Part shown: positions 7,581 to 15,248 of the stretch, one piece after another
Layout of the letters: every line of letters begins with the position of its first letter
Numbering within the stretch: the stretch's first letter is position 1
Assembly (NCBI GenBank): GCA_023228045.1
Contig: JALOBY010000025.1
Coordinates: 1 to 18,438, forward strand
Length of the DNA stretch: 18,438 nucleotides
Reading direction: 5' to 3'
Source of the DNA: Endomicrobiales bacterium
Lineage (GTDB): Bacteria > Elusimicrobiota > Endomicrobiia > Endomicrobiales > JALOBY01
The notes under the pieces: generated by a model
Databases searched by the model: none
What the model was told of the DNA's origin: nothing
What the model saw: the letters and a program-made list of their open reading frames with translations, nothing else
Program-made: the position numbers and the translations under genes

Positions 7581-10344
7581 TATTTCTTTCCTTGAGTGCT
7601 TTTTGACAACGCAGGCAAAGACCATCTTCATTTATATCAGATATATGACGCCAGCATCTTACGCACTTTCCCAATGCAGATTTGCTAACATTTACATTTT
7701 GTTTGCTGCCCGAAATAATACACACATCAAACGAACCAAAAACAGCGCTAACAAGTTCAGGATTTAATTTCTCTGGCGTTGGGTGCGTTATTACTACGCT
7801 TGTCTGTAAATTTGAACCTATAACCTTTTCTTTTCTTAAATTTTCAATGGCAACACTAGCCATTTCTTTTAATTTGAACAACTCATTAAAAACCCATAAA
7901 ATATCTGCCGGGAGTTCTTTATAATCGGATTTTTTCGGGAAAGTATCTGCAAGAAAAACCGACTCAGGCAACGATTCGTCAATTTTTCTAAGTTCCTGCC
8001 ACGCCTCTTCCGCCGTAAAAGAAAGTATCGGCGCGCAAAGACGAATAAGAACGCTAAGAATTTGGTACATTGCGCTCTGTGCGCTTTGACGATTGTGCCA
8101 ATTTGTATTATCACAGTACAGAGTATCTTTTAAGGCATCCAAATAAAACCCGCTTAACTCAACTGAACAAAACCTATTTATAGCACTGGAAACTTTATGA
8201 AACTCAAAGTTTTCATAGGCCACATTAACCTCTGCGCATAAATTACCAAGCAATCCTATGGCATATTGATCAAGCGCTGTAAGTTCTTCATAAGCAAGTG
8301 CATTTTCCACTTTATAATCGCAAAGGTTGCCAAGTATAAACCTAAAAGTGTTTCTTATTTTTCTATACGAGTCAGAAATGCCATTTAGAATTTCCTGCGA
8401 AACTCTTATATCTTCCCTGTAATCGCTGGTGGCAACCCATAAACGCAAAATATCCGCCCCAGATTTTGAAATTACCTCTTGCGGAAGAATTACATTGCCT
8501 TGCGACTTAGACATCTTTTTGCCTTCACCGTCAACAACAAAACCATGAGTGAGAACTGTTTTATATGGAGCACTGCCGGTTAACGCGACAGCAGGCATTA
8601 ATGATGTTTGAAACCAGCCGCGATGCTGATCACTACCCTCTAAATACATATCAGCTGGGGAGTGTAAATCTTTATAATCACCGCTTGCCAAAACCGCCTC
8701 AAAAGATACTCCCGAATCAAACCAAACATCTAAAATATCTTTTTCTTTAGTTAAATCTTCACTGCCGCATTTATCACACTTTATGTTTAAAAGTTCGCTA
8801 AGTTCTTTTGAAGTTTTATCAAACCAGATATCGGAACCATTATCTCTGAAAAGTTTTGAAATTTTTTCAACTGTTTTTTTATTTAAAACAACATTGCTAC
8901 AAGTATTACAATAAAAAACAGGTATTGGCACACCCCAAAAACGCTGACGGCTCAAACACCAGTCGGGCCTGGTTTGCAACATTCCAGCAATTCTATTTTC
9001 GCCATAGCGTGGAACCCAGTTTACATTTTTCACTTCTGAAAGCATTTTTTGGCGTAAATTATTTATATCTACACCCATAAACCACTGTAGTGTGGCTCTA
9101 AAAATTACAGCCTTTTTACAACGCCAGCAATGAGGGTAAGAGTGCTCAAATTTATAATCTAAAAGAATTTTATTTTCTGATTTAAGTTTCTCAACTATTA
9201 ACGGGTTTGCGGCAAAAACTTTGTGCCCAGCAAAATCTGAAACTTCATCAGTAAATGCACCCCTGTGATCAACTGGTGAAAGAATTGGCAATTTATATTT
9301 AAGCCCTGCCATATAATCTTCCTGCCCATGGCCAGGGGCGATATGCACAACACCACTGCCGTCATCAAGTGTTACAAAATTAGCAAGAATACCAACTGAC
9401 TCTCTATTAACAAGCGGATTTTTGCAAATTATTCCTTCTAATTTTTTGCCACTTATTTCGCAAAGTATTTTATAAGTTGAATTTATTTTTTTTGCAACAT
9501 CGGCAATCAGTTGTTTTGCCACAATAAGGTTTTCACTTTCACCAGATGTATAAGTAAAAGAAGCCAGAACATAATCTGCATCCGGGTGAAAAGCAAGTGC
9601 CACATTTGCCGGCAAAGTCCATGGAGTAGTTGTCCATATAAGCACCGATGCGGGCAATGCTATTACCACATCAACAGGAGCTTTTACAACTTCAAATTTC
9701 ACAAATATTGAATGTGATATATGCTGGGCGTACTCAACTTCGGCATCCGCAAGTGCAGTTTCGCAAGTTGGGCACCAGTAAACGGGTTTTTTCTGACGGA
9801 ATATGTAACCTTCTTGGGCAAGGCGGCCAAAAACATCTATTATAACCGACTCATATTCGTGCTTTAATGTTAGATATGGATCTTTCCAGTCAGCAAGCAC
9901 ACCAAGGCGCTTAAACTCACTTTTTTGAATTTCTACAAATTTCAAGGCAAAGGCAGCCGCTTCTTTTCTGAACTTATAAAGGTCAACTTTGTGCTTGTCT
10001 GTACCCATTTCTTTTAAGCATTGTTGCTCTATGGGCAAACCATGGCAGTCCCAGCCGGGTGTGTATGGGGCATCAAAACCACAAGCACTTTTGTACTTAA
10101 CAACAAAATCTTTGAGTATTTTATTTAACGCGGTACCTAAATGAATGTGACCGTTGGCATAAGGTGGGCCGTCATGCAAAACATACTTTTTCTTGCCTGA
10201 ATTTTTTTGCCTTATTTTTTCATAAACACCTAACTTTTCCCAAATAGCAAGAAACTCGTTTTCACGCGTAGAAAGGCTTGCTTTCATAGGAAAATCGGTT
10301 TTAGGAAGGTTTACAGTGTTTGAATATACACTTTTTTCAGCCAT
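7573..10344 (-). CDS. ileS: isoleucyl-tRNA synthetase
   Basis: IleRS charges tRNA-Ile with isoleucine and edits valine. The 923-aa protein is of normal bacterial length. It has the class I HIGH signature in GPPYANGHIHLG (59-70), the CP1 editing domain with WTTTPWTLPANVAL (237-250) and the segment around GSGVVHIAPGHGQEDY (329-344), the WCLSRQRFWGVPIP segment (about 462-475), and the KMSKS loop (610-614). The C-terminal zinc knuckle has C894, C897, C910 and C913, which is typical of the bacterial form. The ATG (10342-10344) has an AAGGA ribosome site four to five bases upstream. The 96-base leader is too short for a T-box riboswitch and shows no T-box pattern on this strand. Confidence 0.98.
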   Translation of the reverse strand: MAEKSVYSNTVNLPKTDFPMKASLSTRENEFLAIWEKLGVYEKIRQKNSGKKKYVLHDGPPYANGHIHLGTALNKILKDFVVKYKSACGFDAPYTPGWDCHGLPIEQQCLKEMGTDKHKVDLYKFRKEAAAFALKFVEIQKSEFKRLGVLADWKDPYLTLKHEYESVIIDVFGRLAQEGYIFRQKKPVYWCPTCETALADAEVEYAQHISHSIFVKFEVVKAPVDVVIALPASVLIWTTTPWTLPANVALAFHPDADYVLASFTYTSGESENLIVAKQLIADVAKKINSTYKILCEISGKKLEGIICKNPLVNRESVGILANFVTLDDGSGVVHIAPGHGQEDYMAGLKYKLPILSPVDHRGAFTDEVSDFAGHKVFAANPLIVEKLKSENKILLDYKFEHSYPHCWRCKKAVIFRATLQWFMGVDINNLRQKMLSEVKNVNWVPRYGENRIAGMLQTRPDWCLSRQRFWGVPIPVFYCNTCSNVVLNKKTVEKISKLFRDNGSDIWFDKTSKELSELLNIKCDKCGSEDLTKEKDILDVWFDSGVSFEAVLASGDYKDLHSPADMYLEGSDQHRGWFQTSLMPAVALTGSAPYKTVLTHGFVVDGEGKKMSKSQGNVILPQEVISKSGADILRLWVATSDYREDIRVSQEILNGISDSYRKIRNTFRFILGNLCDYKVENALAYEELTALDQYAIGLLGNLCAEVNVAYENFEFHKVSSAINRFCSVELSGFYLDALKDTLYCDNTNWHNRQSAQSAMYQILSVLIRLCAPILSFTAEEAWQELRKIDESLPESVFLADTFPKKSDYKELPADILWVFNELFKLKEMASVAIENLRKEKVIGSNLQTSVVITHPTPEKLNPELVSAVFGSFDVCIISGSKQNVNVSKSALGKCVRCWRHISDINEDGLCLRCQKALKERNNA

Positions 10345-10440
10345 ACTATCCTTTTACAAAACTTAGCCAAATATCACACACAAATAAATAAAAGAAGATT
10401 GCACATTAATTGTTACCGCGGACTCTAAAAGGTATGCTTC
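10345..10440 (-). other. 96-base spacer upstream of ileS
   Basis: This non-coding spacer separates the DUF167 gene from ileS. On the coding strand it starts with a short region containing the palindrome CCGCGG, then becomes AT-rich, and it ends with the ileS ribosome-binding site AAGGA. Short complementary arms (AGAAG near 10437 and CTTCT followed by a T-rich stretch near 10390) could form a weak hairpin, but it is not convincing as a terminator. No clear -35/-10 pair is visible, so ileS may be read through from upstream genes. Confidence 0.3.
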
Positions 10441-10704
10441 TCAGGGGATTGTGTCAAGCACACAGTCAAGGTCTTCATCTGAACGGCCACATATTTCAAT
10501 GGTTTTTTCTCTACCGCGCTCACCCTTTCTCAGCAAAACCATTGCAGTTTTTACTTCAAAGAATTCGGCAAGGAACTCACGTAGTTCTTCGTTTGCTTTA
10601 CCCTCTACAGCTGGAGCTGATATTTTAACTCTAAGTATTGAACCAATTCTGCCTACAACTTCATTTCTCTTGGAGTTCGGAATTACTCTTACTTTTATTA
10701 TCAT
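10441..10704 (-). CDS. DUF167 (YggU) family protein
   Basis: This 87-aa protein belongs to the DUF167/YggU family, small alpha/beta proteins of unproven function. The match is visible in the N-terminal strand KVRVIPNSKRNEV, the central LRVKISAPAVEGKANEELREFLAEFF (the family's V-x-APP-x-GKAN-x-x-L hallmark; here APAVEGKAN, residues 30-38) and VLLRKGERGREKTIEI (the family's GxxSRxK region). The start ATG (10702-10704) has a strong AGGAGAAAGGG site. In many bacteria this gene lies close to yggS, proC (yggR-S-T-U cluster) or ileS/lspA, which is the arrangement here. The molecular role is not known, and I do not infer one. Confidence 0.9.
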   Translation of the reverse strand: MIIKVRVIPNSKRNEVVGRIGSILRVKISAPAVEGKANEELREFLAEFFEVKTAMVLLRKGERGREKTIEICGRSDEDLDCVLDTIP

Positions 10705-10713
10705 CCCTTTCTC

Positions 10714-10806
10714 CTATGTCGCGTCTCGCCAGTGGGCGGACTTAGTATTCACTTCGTTCATACTTGCTTCAGCTGGTTGACTGACGAGCGCTTTACAAGA
10801 GAACAT
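10714..10806 (-). CDS. possible 30-codon small ORF between proC and DUF167 gene
   Basis: An ATG (10804-10806) follows the proC TAA without a gap (TAAATG). It opens a 30-codon frame that fills the spacer and ends at TAG 10714-10716, which itself overlaps the ribosome-binding site of the DUF167 gene. The peptide starts MFSCKALVSQPAEASMNEVN and ends HWRDAT. No strong Shine-Dalgarno is present (AGG five bases upstream within proC). The same DNA forms a GC-rich inverted-repeat structure, so the frame may be accidental and the element a structured RNA or a dispersed repeat. No domain or signal peptide is recognised. Low confidence as a real gene. Confidence 0.25.
   Translation of the reverse strand: MFSCKALVSQPAEASMNEVNTKSAHWRDAT
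10718..10791 (-). repeat. GC-rich imperfect inverted repeat between proC and DUF167 gene
   Basis: Arms at 10721-10732 (GCGTCTCGCCAG) and 10781-10791 (CTGACGAGCGC) can pair over 11 base pairs with one bulged base. The one plus-strand C-A mismatch becomes a G-U wobble in the minus-strand transcript, so the structure is better as RNA from the operon strand. An inner pair of five-base arms (AGTAT 10744-10748, ATACT 10760-10764) can form a second hairpin. By hand count the element is about 55% GC (41 of 74), well above its surroundings. There is no T run after it, so it is not an intrinsic terminator. It could be a processing or stabilising hairpin, or one copy of an intergenic repeat family. Confidence 0.5.
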
Positions 10807-11625
10807 TTACCTGCTCAATTCTTGCGCGCGTTTGCAAGCACACATTACACTATCTTTAAAAACTTTTCCGAAAATATTTTTTTGTAAATGTTTAATTGCG
10901 GCCTCAGTAGTACCATTTGGGGATGTTACAGCCAACCTTAAATCTGCCACATTTGACTTACTTGTTAAAAGCATTTTACCAGCACCAAAAAAAGTTTGCG
11001 CTGAAAGTTCGCGGGCAAGCGGCAAGGAAAGACCAAGCTTTTGCGCAACCTCTTCTAATAACTCGCAAAGATAAAACACATATGCCGGGCCAGAGCCAGA
11101 AACAGCAGTAATTGCATTCATTAATTTTTCAGGAACTATAAAAACTTTACCAACTGCGCCAAACAGCTTATTTGCAAGCAATAGATGATTCTTTGTTGCA
11201 TAACGACCGGCACTAATTGCAATAGCACCTTCACCAACGAGTGCCGGAGTATTTGGCATAGAACGAATTACCGGAACTTTAGAGCCAATATTTTTTTCTA
11301 TAAAAGATGCGCTTATGCCTGCTGCAACAGATATAACAAGCTTCGATTTATCAATTGATTTCCCTAAATTTTTTACTAGTTCTAAAATATTACCGGGCTT
11401 AACAGCTATAAAAATTATGTCAGCCCACTTAGTGGCCTCTTGATTTGTTTTAAATGTGCGTGCTTTAAGATTTTTTGCGGCTTTAGTGGCTTTTGCAAAA
11501 ACAGTGTCGGCAAAAGCAATTTGTAAGGGATTTACAAGAGCGCTTGAAACAAGCCCTGACGCTATGGCAAAACCCATATTACCTGCGCCTAAAAAAACAA
11601 TTTTTTTATTTAATTTGTTTGCCAT
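10807..11625 (-). CDS. proC: pyrroline-5-carboxylate reductase
   Basis: ProC reduces pyrroline-5-carboxylate to proline with NAD(P)H, the last step of proline synthesis. The 272-aa protein has the N-terminal Rossmann motif FLGAGNMG (11-18), AVKPG (about 74-78), RSMPNTPALVGEG (121-133), the active-site region AVSGSGPAYVF (174-184) and the C-terminal VTSPNGTTEAA (233-243). In most family members that last motif reads SPGGTT, so the Gly-to-Asn change is a mild variation also tolerated elsewhere. The ATG (11623-11625) has a GGTGAG site and overlaps the end of the yggS-type gene by 20 bases, so the pair is probably translationally coupled. The yggS-proC linkage is widespread in bacteria. Confidence 0.96.
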   Translation of the reverse strand: MANKLNKKIVFLGAGNMGFAIASGLVSSALVNPLQIAFADTVFAKATKAAKNLKARTFKTNQEATKWADIIFIAVKPGNILELVKNLGKSIDKSKLVISVAAGISASFIEKNIGSKVPVIRSMPNTPALVGEGAIAISAGRYATKNHLLLANKLFGAVGKVFIVPEKLMNAITAVSGSGPAYVFYLCELLEEVAQKLGLSLPLARELSAQTFFGAGKMLLTSKSNVADLRLAVTSPNGTTEAAIKHLQKNIFGKVFKDSVMCACKRAQELSR

Positions 11626-12559
11626 TTATCTCACCAAAAAGACCGCTTCCAACCCTAATTAGTGTAGCTCCTTCTTCTATTGCTACCTCAAAATCAGCCG
11701 ACATTCCCATTGAAAGAACATTAAAATCAGCCAGTTTATAAGTTGTCTTTATATTTTCAAAAACTTCTTTTGCTTCTCTGAAATATTTTCTTGAATTTTC
11801 AACTTCATCAAAGTAAGGAGCCATTGCCATTAGCCCGCGTAACTTTATATTTTTACAAGAAAGAATGTACTCAACTAACTCGTTTAACTCTTCCGGTTTT
11901 ACACCAAACTTACTTTCTTCGCCAGAAACCTTTAGTTCTACAAGACACTCTTGAATTTTACCCGCTTCAAGAGCCGCTCTATCAATAGATTGTGCAATGC
12001 GGATACTATCTATGGACTGAATCAAATCAAACAATTCAACAGCTTTTTTTGCTTTGTTTGTTTGCAAATGACCTATAAAATGCTTTTTTACCAAACCATA
12101 TCTGACCGAAATTTCCGGTATCTTTGTTTGGGCTTCCTGAATTTTATTCTCGGCAATATCAGAAACACCAAAAGAAATGACCTGAAATATTTGTTCTAAT
12201 GATACCTTTTTTGTTACAGCAACAAGCGTTATCTCTTTGGGGTCTTTGCCGCTTATATTGCACGCTTGCAAAATGCGATCATTAATTGCTTCAACCCGAA
12301 TTTTGCAATAGGATTCGGAATTCGTCAAAAGATACGGGACATTTTTTTCCGCAAAACCCTTGCCAATGGAATCACCATTATCTGCGGTTTTTGCGTCAAA
12401 ACTGTCTCCGTCTCTTTCGCCTCTGTTCTCAAACCTATTGCAAAGTTCGGGTTTAAAGTTATCTATTAGCATTTTGAGTTTTGCTATGAATTGTACCATA
12501 TTTCTTGAAGAAAAAGAAGTGCGTGCGGATAAGCGGAAGATTCTGGTAAGTTTAGGCAC
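11606..12559 (-). CDS. yggS: YggS/PROSC family PLP homeostasis protein, N-terminally extended
   Basis: Proteins of this family bind pyridoxal phosphate without a known reaction and help balance free PLP and amino-acid pools. The core (about residues 84-317) shows LVAVTKK with the PLP lysine at K117, ENKIQEAQ, HFIGHLQTNKAKK, SGEESKFG, LRGLMAMAP, LSMGMSADFEVAI and RVGSGLFG, all hallmarks. The first ~83 residues are not part of the family and include a Gly/Asp-rich stretch (46-68). The longest frame opens with GTG (12557-12559) and has no Shine-Dalgarno. In-frame ATGs at 12497-12499 and 12470-12472 are alternatives, also without strong sites. All give an extended protein, and no Met lies close to the core. 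The start is therefore uncertain; the family call is firm. Confidence 0.9.
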   Translation of the reverse strand: MPKLTRIFRLSARTSFSSRNMVQFIAKLKMLIDNFKPELCNRFENRGERDGDSFDAKTADNGDSIGKGFAEKNVPYLLTNSESYCKIRVEAINDRILQACNISGKDPKEITLVAVTKKVSLEQIFQVISFGVSDIAENKIQEAQTKIPEISVRYGLVKKHFIGHLQTNKAKKAVELFDLIQSIDSIRIAQSIDRAALEAGKIQECLVELKVSGEESKFGVKPEELNELVEYILSCKNIKLRGLMAMAPYFDEVENSRKYFREAKEVFENIKTTYKLADFNVLSMGMSADFEVAIEEGATLIRVGSGLFGEINGKQIK

Positions 12560-12578
12560 TCTTAAGGATTAATATAAC

Positions 12579-12584
12579 ATTATA
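12579..12584 (-). promoter_or_regulatory. possible -10 element upstream of the housekeeping run
   Basis: The minus strand reads TATAAT here, a perfect sigma-70 type -10 hexamer, just downstream of the kdp terminator and 20 bases before the longest yggS start. No recognisable -35 lies 16-18 bases upstream (the region there is the terminator T run). A second weaker -10 candidate, TACAAT, lies at 12490-12495 and would place transcription start inside the longest frame. A promoter is expected in this interval because the terminator separates the two blocks. Confidence 0.35.
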
Positions 12585-12598
12585 TGTCCTTGTGTTCA

Positions 12599-12641
12599 TA
12601 AAAAAAGCTTAAGAACACCCAATTTTGGATATTCTCAAGCT
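12599..12641 (-). terminator. Rho-independent terminator of the kdp operon
   Basis: On the minus strand AGCTTGAGAATATCC (12641-12627) pairs with GGGTGTTCTTAAGCT (12620-12606), giving 15 base pairs that include three G-U wobbles. The six-base loop is AAAATT, and a run of seven T follows. It lies about 50 bases after the kdpD-like stop codon and marks the end of the kdp transcript. Confidence 0.88.
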
Positions 12642-12691
12642 AAAATTAACTCAGGACTATATTTACAACAAAATGTAGTGCCTCCATATTT

Positions 12692-14644
12692 CTACGATAC
12701 TTTTTTGATTGCAAGAGCAACTACACTTACAAACGACTCAAGCAATTGGTCTTGCTCTGGTGTTAGAAACCGCGCTTTATCAGCCGTTCTAATACCTACA
12801 ACACCAATTGTGTTTTCTTGTATTTTAATCGGTAAATAATACCATGATGTTGATGAGAGAGTATTTGTGCTTCTGCCAGCACTTTGACCGTTGTTATATA
12901 CCCAAACAGCGACTGCATTTTCCGTTTCGCTTAAGAAAATATCATCTTTATCTCTTGCTTTAAGCTTGAGTTTACCTGCATCGTCCGGCAAAAAAATAAC
13001 AACGCTACTTTCAAACGCATCGGAAATGCTTTTAACAGCTCGCTCAAATATGTTGTCTAACCCTTCTGCCGTCATTATTGACCTTGCAAACAAATAAAGG
13101 GAATACATAAACCTTTCTCTATGACGAGAACCTTCTGCTTCTTGACGAACTGATTTTGTAAAATAACTTGTTACCACAGATACCAGAATAAACACAAAAA
13201 AACTTGGTAAAAATCTTAGATCTGACATCTGAAATGTAAGATATGGCGGCACAAAGAAAAAATCGAATGCAGCTATTGATAAAATTGAAGCAAATAGCCC
13301 TACGCGAATACCCCCAAGTATGCCGCTTGCTATTGAAGGTAAAAGCAGTAGCATAGCTATGTTTACAGCTTCAAGGGTTGGGCGCAACAACATACCTACA
13401 CAAACCGTTAATGCAATCGCGATAAAACTTGCCATGTACGATTTATAATCTGTTTTTCTTAACTCATGCTTTTTGTGTTCAATTTTGTCGTGTATACTAT
13501 CGCGCGCAATCAATACACTTATTGATTCATTGCCATAAATTAACCTGCTTAAAACATTACCTTTAAATATTCTGTTAAAAAGTGTCCTTTTTGACGGGCC
13601 CGCGACAATTAGGGTTACATTCTTTTCTTTTGCAAAGTTTATTATTTCATCTGATACATTATTACCGCTTAATATTACAACATTAGCTCCCAGACCTTCG
13701 GCAAGACGAATATTTTTATCAAGTTGAATTCTATCTTTTTCATCAATTTTCAACTGCTGGCGCGATTCAACATAAACAACAAACCATTGAGCGTCAAGGT
13801 CCTGCGCCATTCTATGAGTGAAACGAATCAACCTTTCAGATGAGATACTCGTACTAATACCTACAAGAAGCCTGGCACCAACAGGCCATGGGCCTGAAAC
13901 AGCATTTTTTTTCATATATGTGCGTACATCTTCGTCAACATGCTTAGCGGTGTAATGAAGCGACAACTCACGAAGCGCGAGCAAGTTCCCCTTTTTAAAA
14001 AATTGTCTCATAGCCTGTTCGGCTTTTTTGGGAACATATACTTTGCCTTCATTAAACCGCTCAATTAGTTTCTCTGGTGTTAGGTCAACAAGTTCAATCT
14101 CTTGCGCGAGTTCCAGTATCCTGTCTGGAACAGTTTCAGCAACTTTGATACCAGAAATCTGATTGACAATGTCAATAAGGCTTTCAATATGTTGAACATT
14201 GAGCGTAGAATATACATCTATACCAACATTTAATAATTCTTCCACATCCTGATACCTTTTTGAGTGTCTTGAGGTGGGAGCATTGGTATGCGCCAGTTCA
14301 TCAACAAGAACAAGCGCGGGATGGCGGTTAAGTATTGCGTCTATATCTAACTCATTAAGAGTGATACCCGAATACTCTATTTTTTTTCTCTGTATTATCT
14401 CAAGACCTATGAGCAGGGTTTCAGTATCTTTTCTGCCGTGTGTTTCGGCAATACCGATAACTACGTCAACTCCATTTTTTTTACTTGCTGCCGCTTCTTG
14501 CAACATACGATATGTTTTGCCTACACCTGCACAATATCCAAGAAAAATTTTCAGAACGCCTTTTTTTGAGGTGTTGCTAAAATCAATATCGTCTTGTTTA
14601 ATTTGTTTTAAAATTTCATCGGGATTTGATCTTTTGTTTTCCAT
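12692..14644 (-). CDS. kdpD: KdpD-like potassium sensor lacking the histidine kinase domain
   Basis: Full-length KdpD (about 890 aa) is a membrane sensor kinase that activates KdpE to induce the Kdp pump. This protein is only 650 aa. It has the KdpD N-terminal domain with Walker A GYCAGVGKT (36-44), AETHGR and Walker B-like LVDELAHTNAPTSRH (about 113-127). A universal-stress-protein domain follows (about 257-380: LLVGIST, LIVAGPSKRTLFNRIFKG). Then come four closely packed membrane segments of the DUF4118 type (about 403-492, with FDFFFVPPYLTF) and a GAF domain (about 515-648). It stops there: no H-box, N or G box follows, and the terminator lies only 50 bases beyond. The start ATG is 15 bases after kdpC, so it is cotranscribed with the pump. 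It may act as a non-kinase regulator or pair with a separate kinase. Confidence 0.93.
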   Translation of the reverse strand: MENKRSNPDEILKQIKQDDIDFSNTSKKGVLKIFLGYCAGVGKTYRMLQEAAASKKNGVDVVIGIAETHGRKDTETLLIGLEIIQRKKIEYSGITLNELDIDAILNRHPALVLVDELAHTNAPTSRHSKRYQDVEELLNVGIDVYSTLNVQHIESLIDIVNQISGIKVAETVPDRILELAQEIELVDLTPEKLIERFNEGKVYVPKKAEQAMRQFFKKGNLLALRELSLHYTAKHVDEDVRTYMKKNAVSGPWPVGARLLVGISTSISSERLIRFTHRMAQDLDAQWFVVYVESRQQLKIDEKDRIQLDKNIRLAEGLGANVVILSGNNVSDEIINFAKEKNVTLIVAGPSKRTLFNRIFKGNVLSRLIYGNESISVLIARDSIHDKIEHKKHELRKTDYKSYMASFIAIALTVCVGMLLRPTLEAVNIAMLLLLPSIASGILGGIRVGLFASILSIAAFDFFFVPPYLTFQMSDLRFLPSFFVFILVSVVTSYFTKSVRQEAEGSRHRERFMYSLYLFARSIMTAEGLDNIFERAVKSISDAFESSVVIFLPDDAGKLKLKARDKDDIFLSETENAVAVWVYNNGQSAGRSTNTLSSTSWYYLPIKIQENTIGVVGIRTADKARFLTPEQDQLLESFVSVVALAIKKVS

Positions 14645-14659
14645 AATTTTTTATTTACC

Positions 14660-15235
14660 TCATTTTAAATCTTTTGCAAAATCATCAATAGCAAGATTTA
14701 ATTTAAAAACATTTACACCCGGACGACCCCATATTCCGACAAAATCAGTGTCCGTATTATTATCTATCATTTTTTTAAGATCTTTCACAGCAATCCCTCT
14801 TATTTTTGAAATACGATTTACCTGAAGCAGCGCACTTTGAAGTGAAATGTGTGGGTCAAGCCCGCTTGCCGATGAAAGCACCATATCCGATGGAATTTTA
14901 GTATCAGAACTTAATCCATTTTCCTGCCTCACCTTTGCAATTTTCTCCGCTGTGCTGTCCATCAACTTTTTGCTTGAAGGCCCTAAATTTGTACCACCAG
15001 AATTTACAGCATCATAGTTATTTGCCGATGGTCTACTGTGGAAATACTCTGGATTGGAAAAGTTTTGACCAATTAGTTTTGAACCAATAACTTTATCTCC
15101 ATTTCGCATAATGCTTCCATTAGCTTGATAAGGCAATATTACTTGAGCGATAACCGTAACTACAAGAGGATAAATAAGCCCCAGCAATACAGTAAAAATT
15201 ATATAAATTCTAATTGATAACAATATTTTTTTCAT
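14660..15235 (-). CDS. kdpC: potassium-transporting ATPase KdpC subunit
   Basis: KdpC is the single-span chaperone-like subunit that stabilises the KdpFABC complex and aids ATP binding to KdpB. With the ATG at 15233-15235 it is 191 aa, the usual size. A membrane helix lies at about residues 10-34. Conserved segments are QNFSNPEYFHSRPSANNY (57-74), SGGTNLGPSS (79-88), ASGLDPHIS (123-131), and the C-terminal PGVNVFKLNLAID. An in-frame TTG three codons upstream (15242-15244) is unlikely as the start because the AGGGG site would be only one to two bases from it, whereas it is about ten bases from the ATG. The gene follows kdpB after 13 bases. Confidence 0.96.
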   Translation of the reverse strand: MKKILLSIRIYIIFTVLLGLIYPLVVTVIAQVILPYQANGSIMRNGDKVIGSKLIGQNFSNPEYFHSRPSANNYDAVNSGGTNLGPSSKKLMDSTAEKIAKVRQENGLSSDTKIPSDMVLSSASGLDPHISLQSALLQVNRISKIRGIAVKDLKKMIDNNTDTDFVGIWGRPGVNVFKLNLAIDDFAKDLK

Positions 15236-15248
15236 AATTTGCAATCCC

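Noticed and set aside
10400..10430. Resemblance of CCGCGGTAA to the conserved 530-loop region of 16S rRNA
   Set aside because: Only nine bases match and the flanks do not, so it is coincidence.
10345..10440. T-box riboswitch upstream of ileS, prompted by ACCGCGG on the plus strand
   Set aside because: The motif is on the wrong strand for ileS, the leader is only 96 bases, and no specifier stem or antiterminator is visible.
10451..10780. Plus-strand open frame of 109 codons over the DUF167 gene and the spacer
   Set aside because: Serine-rich antisense shadow of the DUF167 gene; no supporting signals.
10705..10806. tRNA gene in the GC-rich spacer
   Set aside because: No cloverleaf, no T-loop GTTCRANNC and no acceptor stem of seven base pairs with the right spacing.
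14274..14825. Plus-strand open frame of 183 codons
   Set aside because: It is antisense to kdpD and kdpC, whose protein motifs are unambiguous. The plus-strand translation has no recognisable domain or ribosome site.
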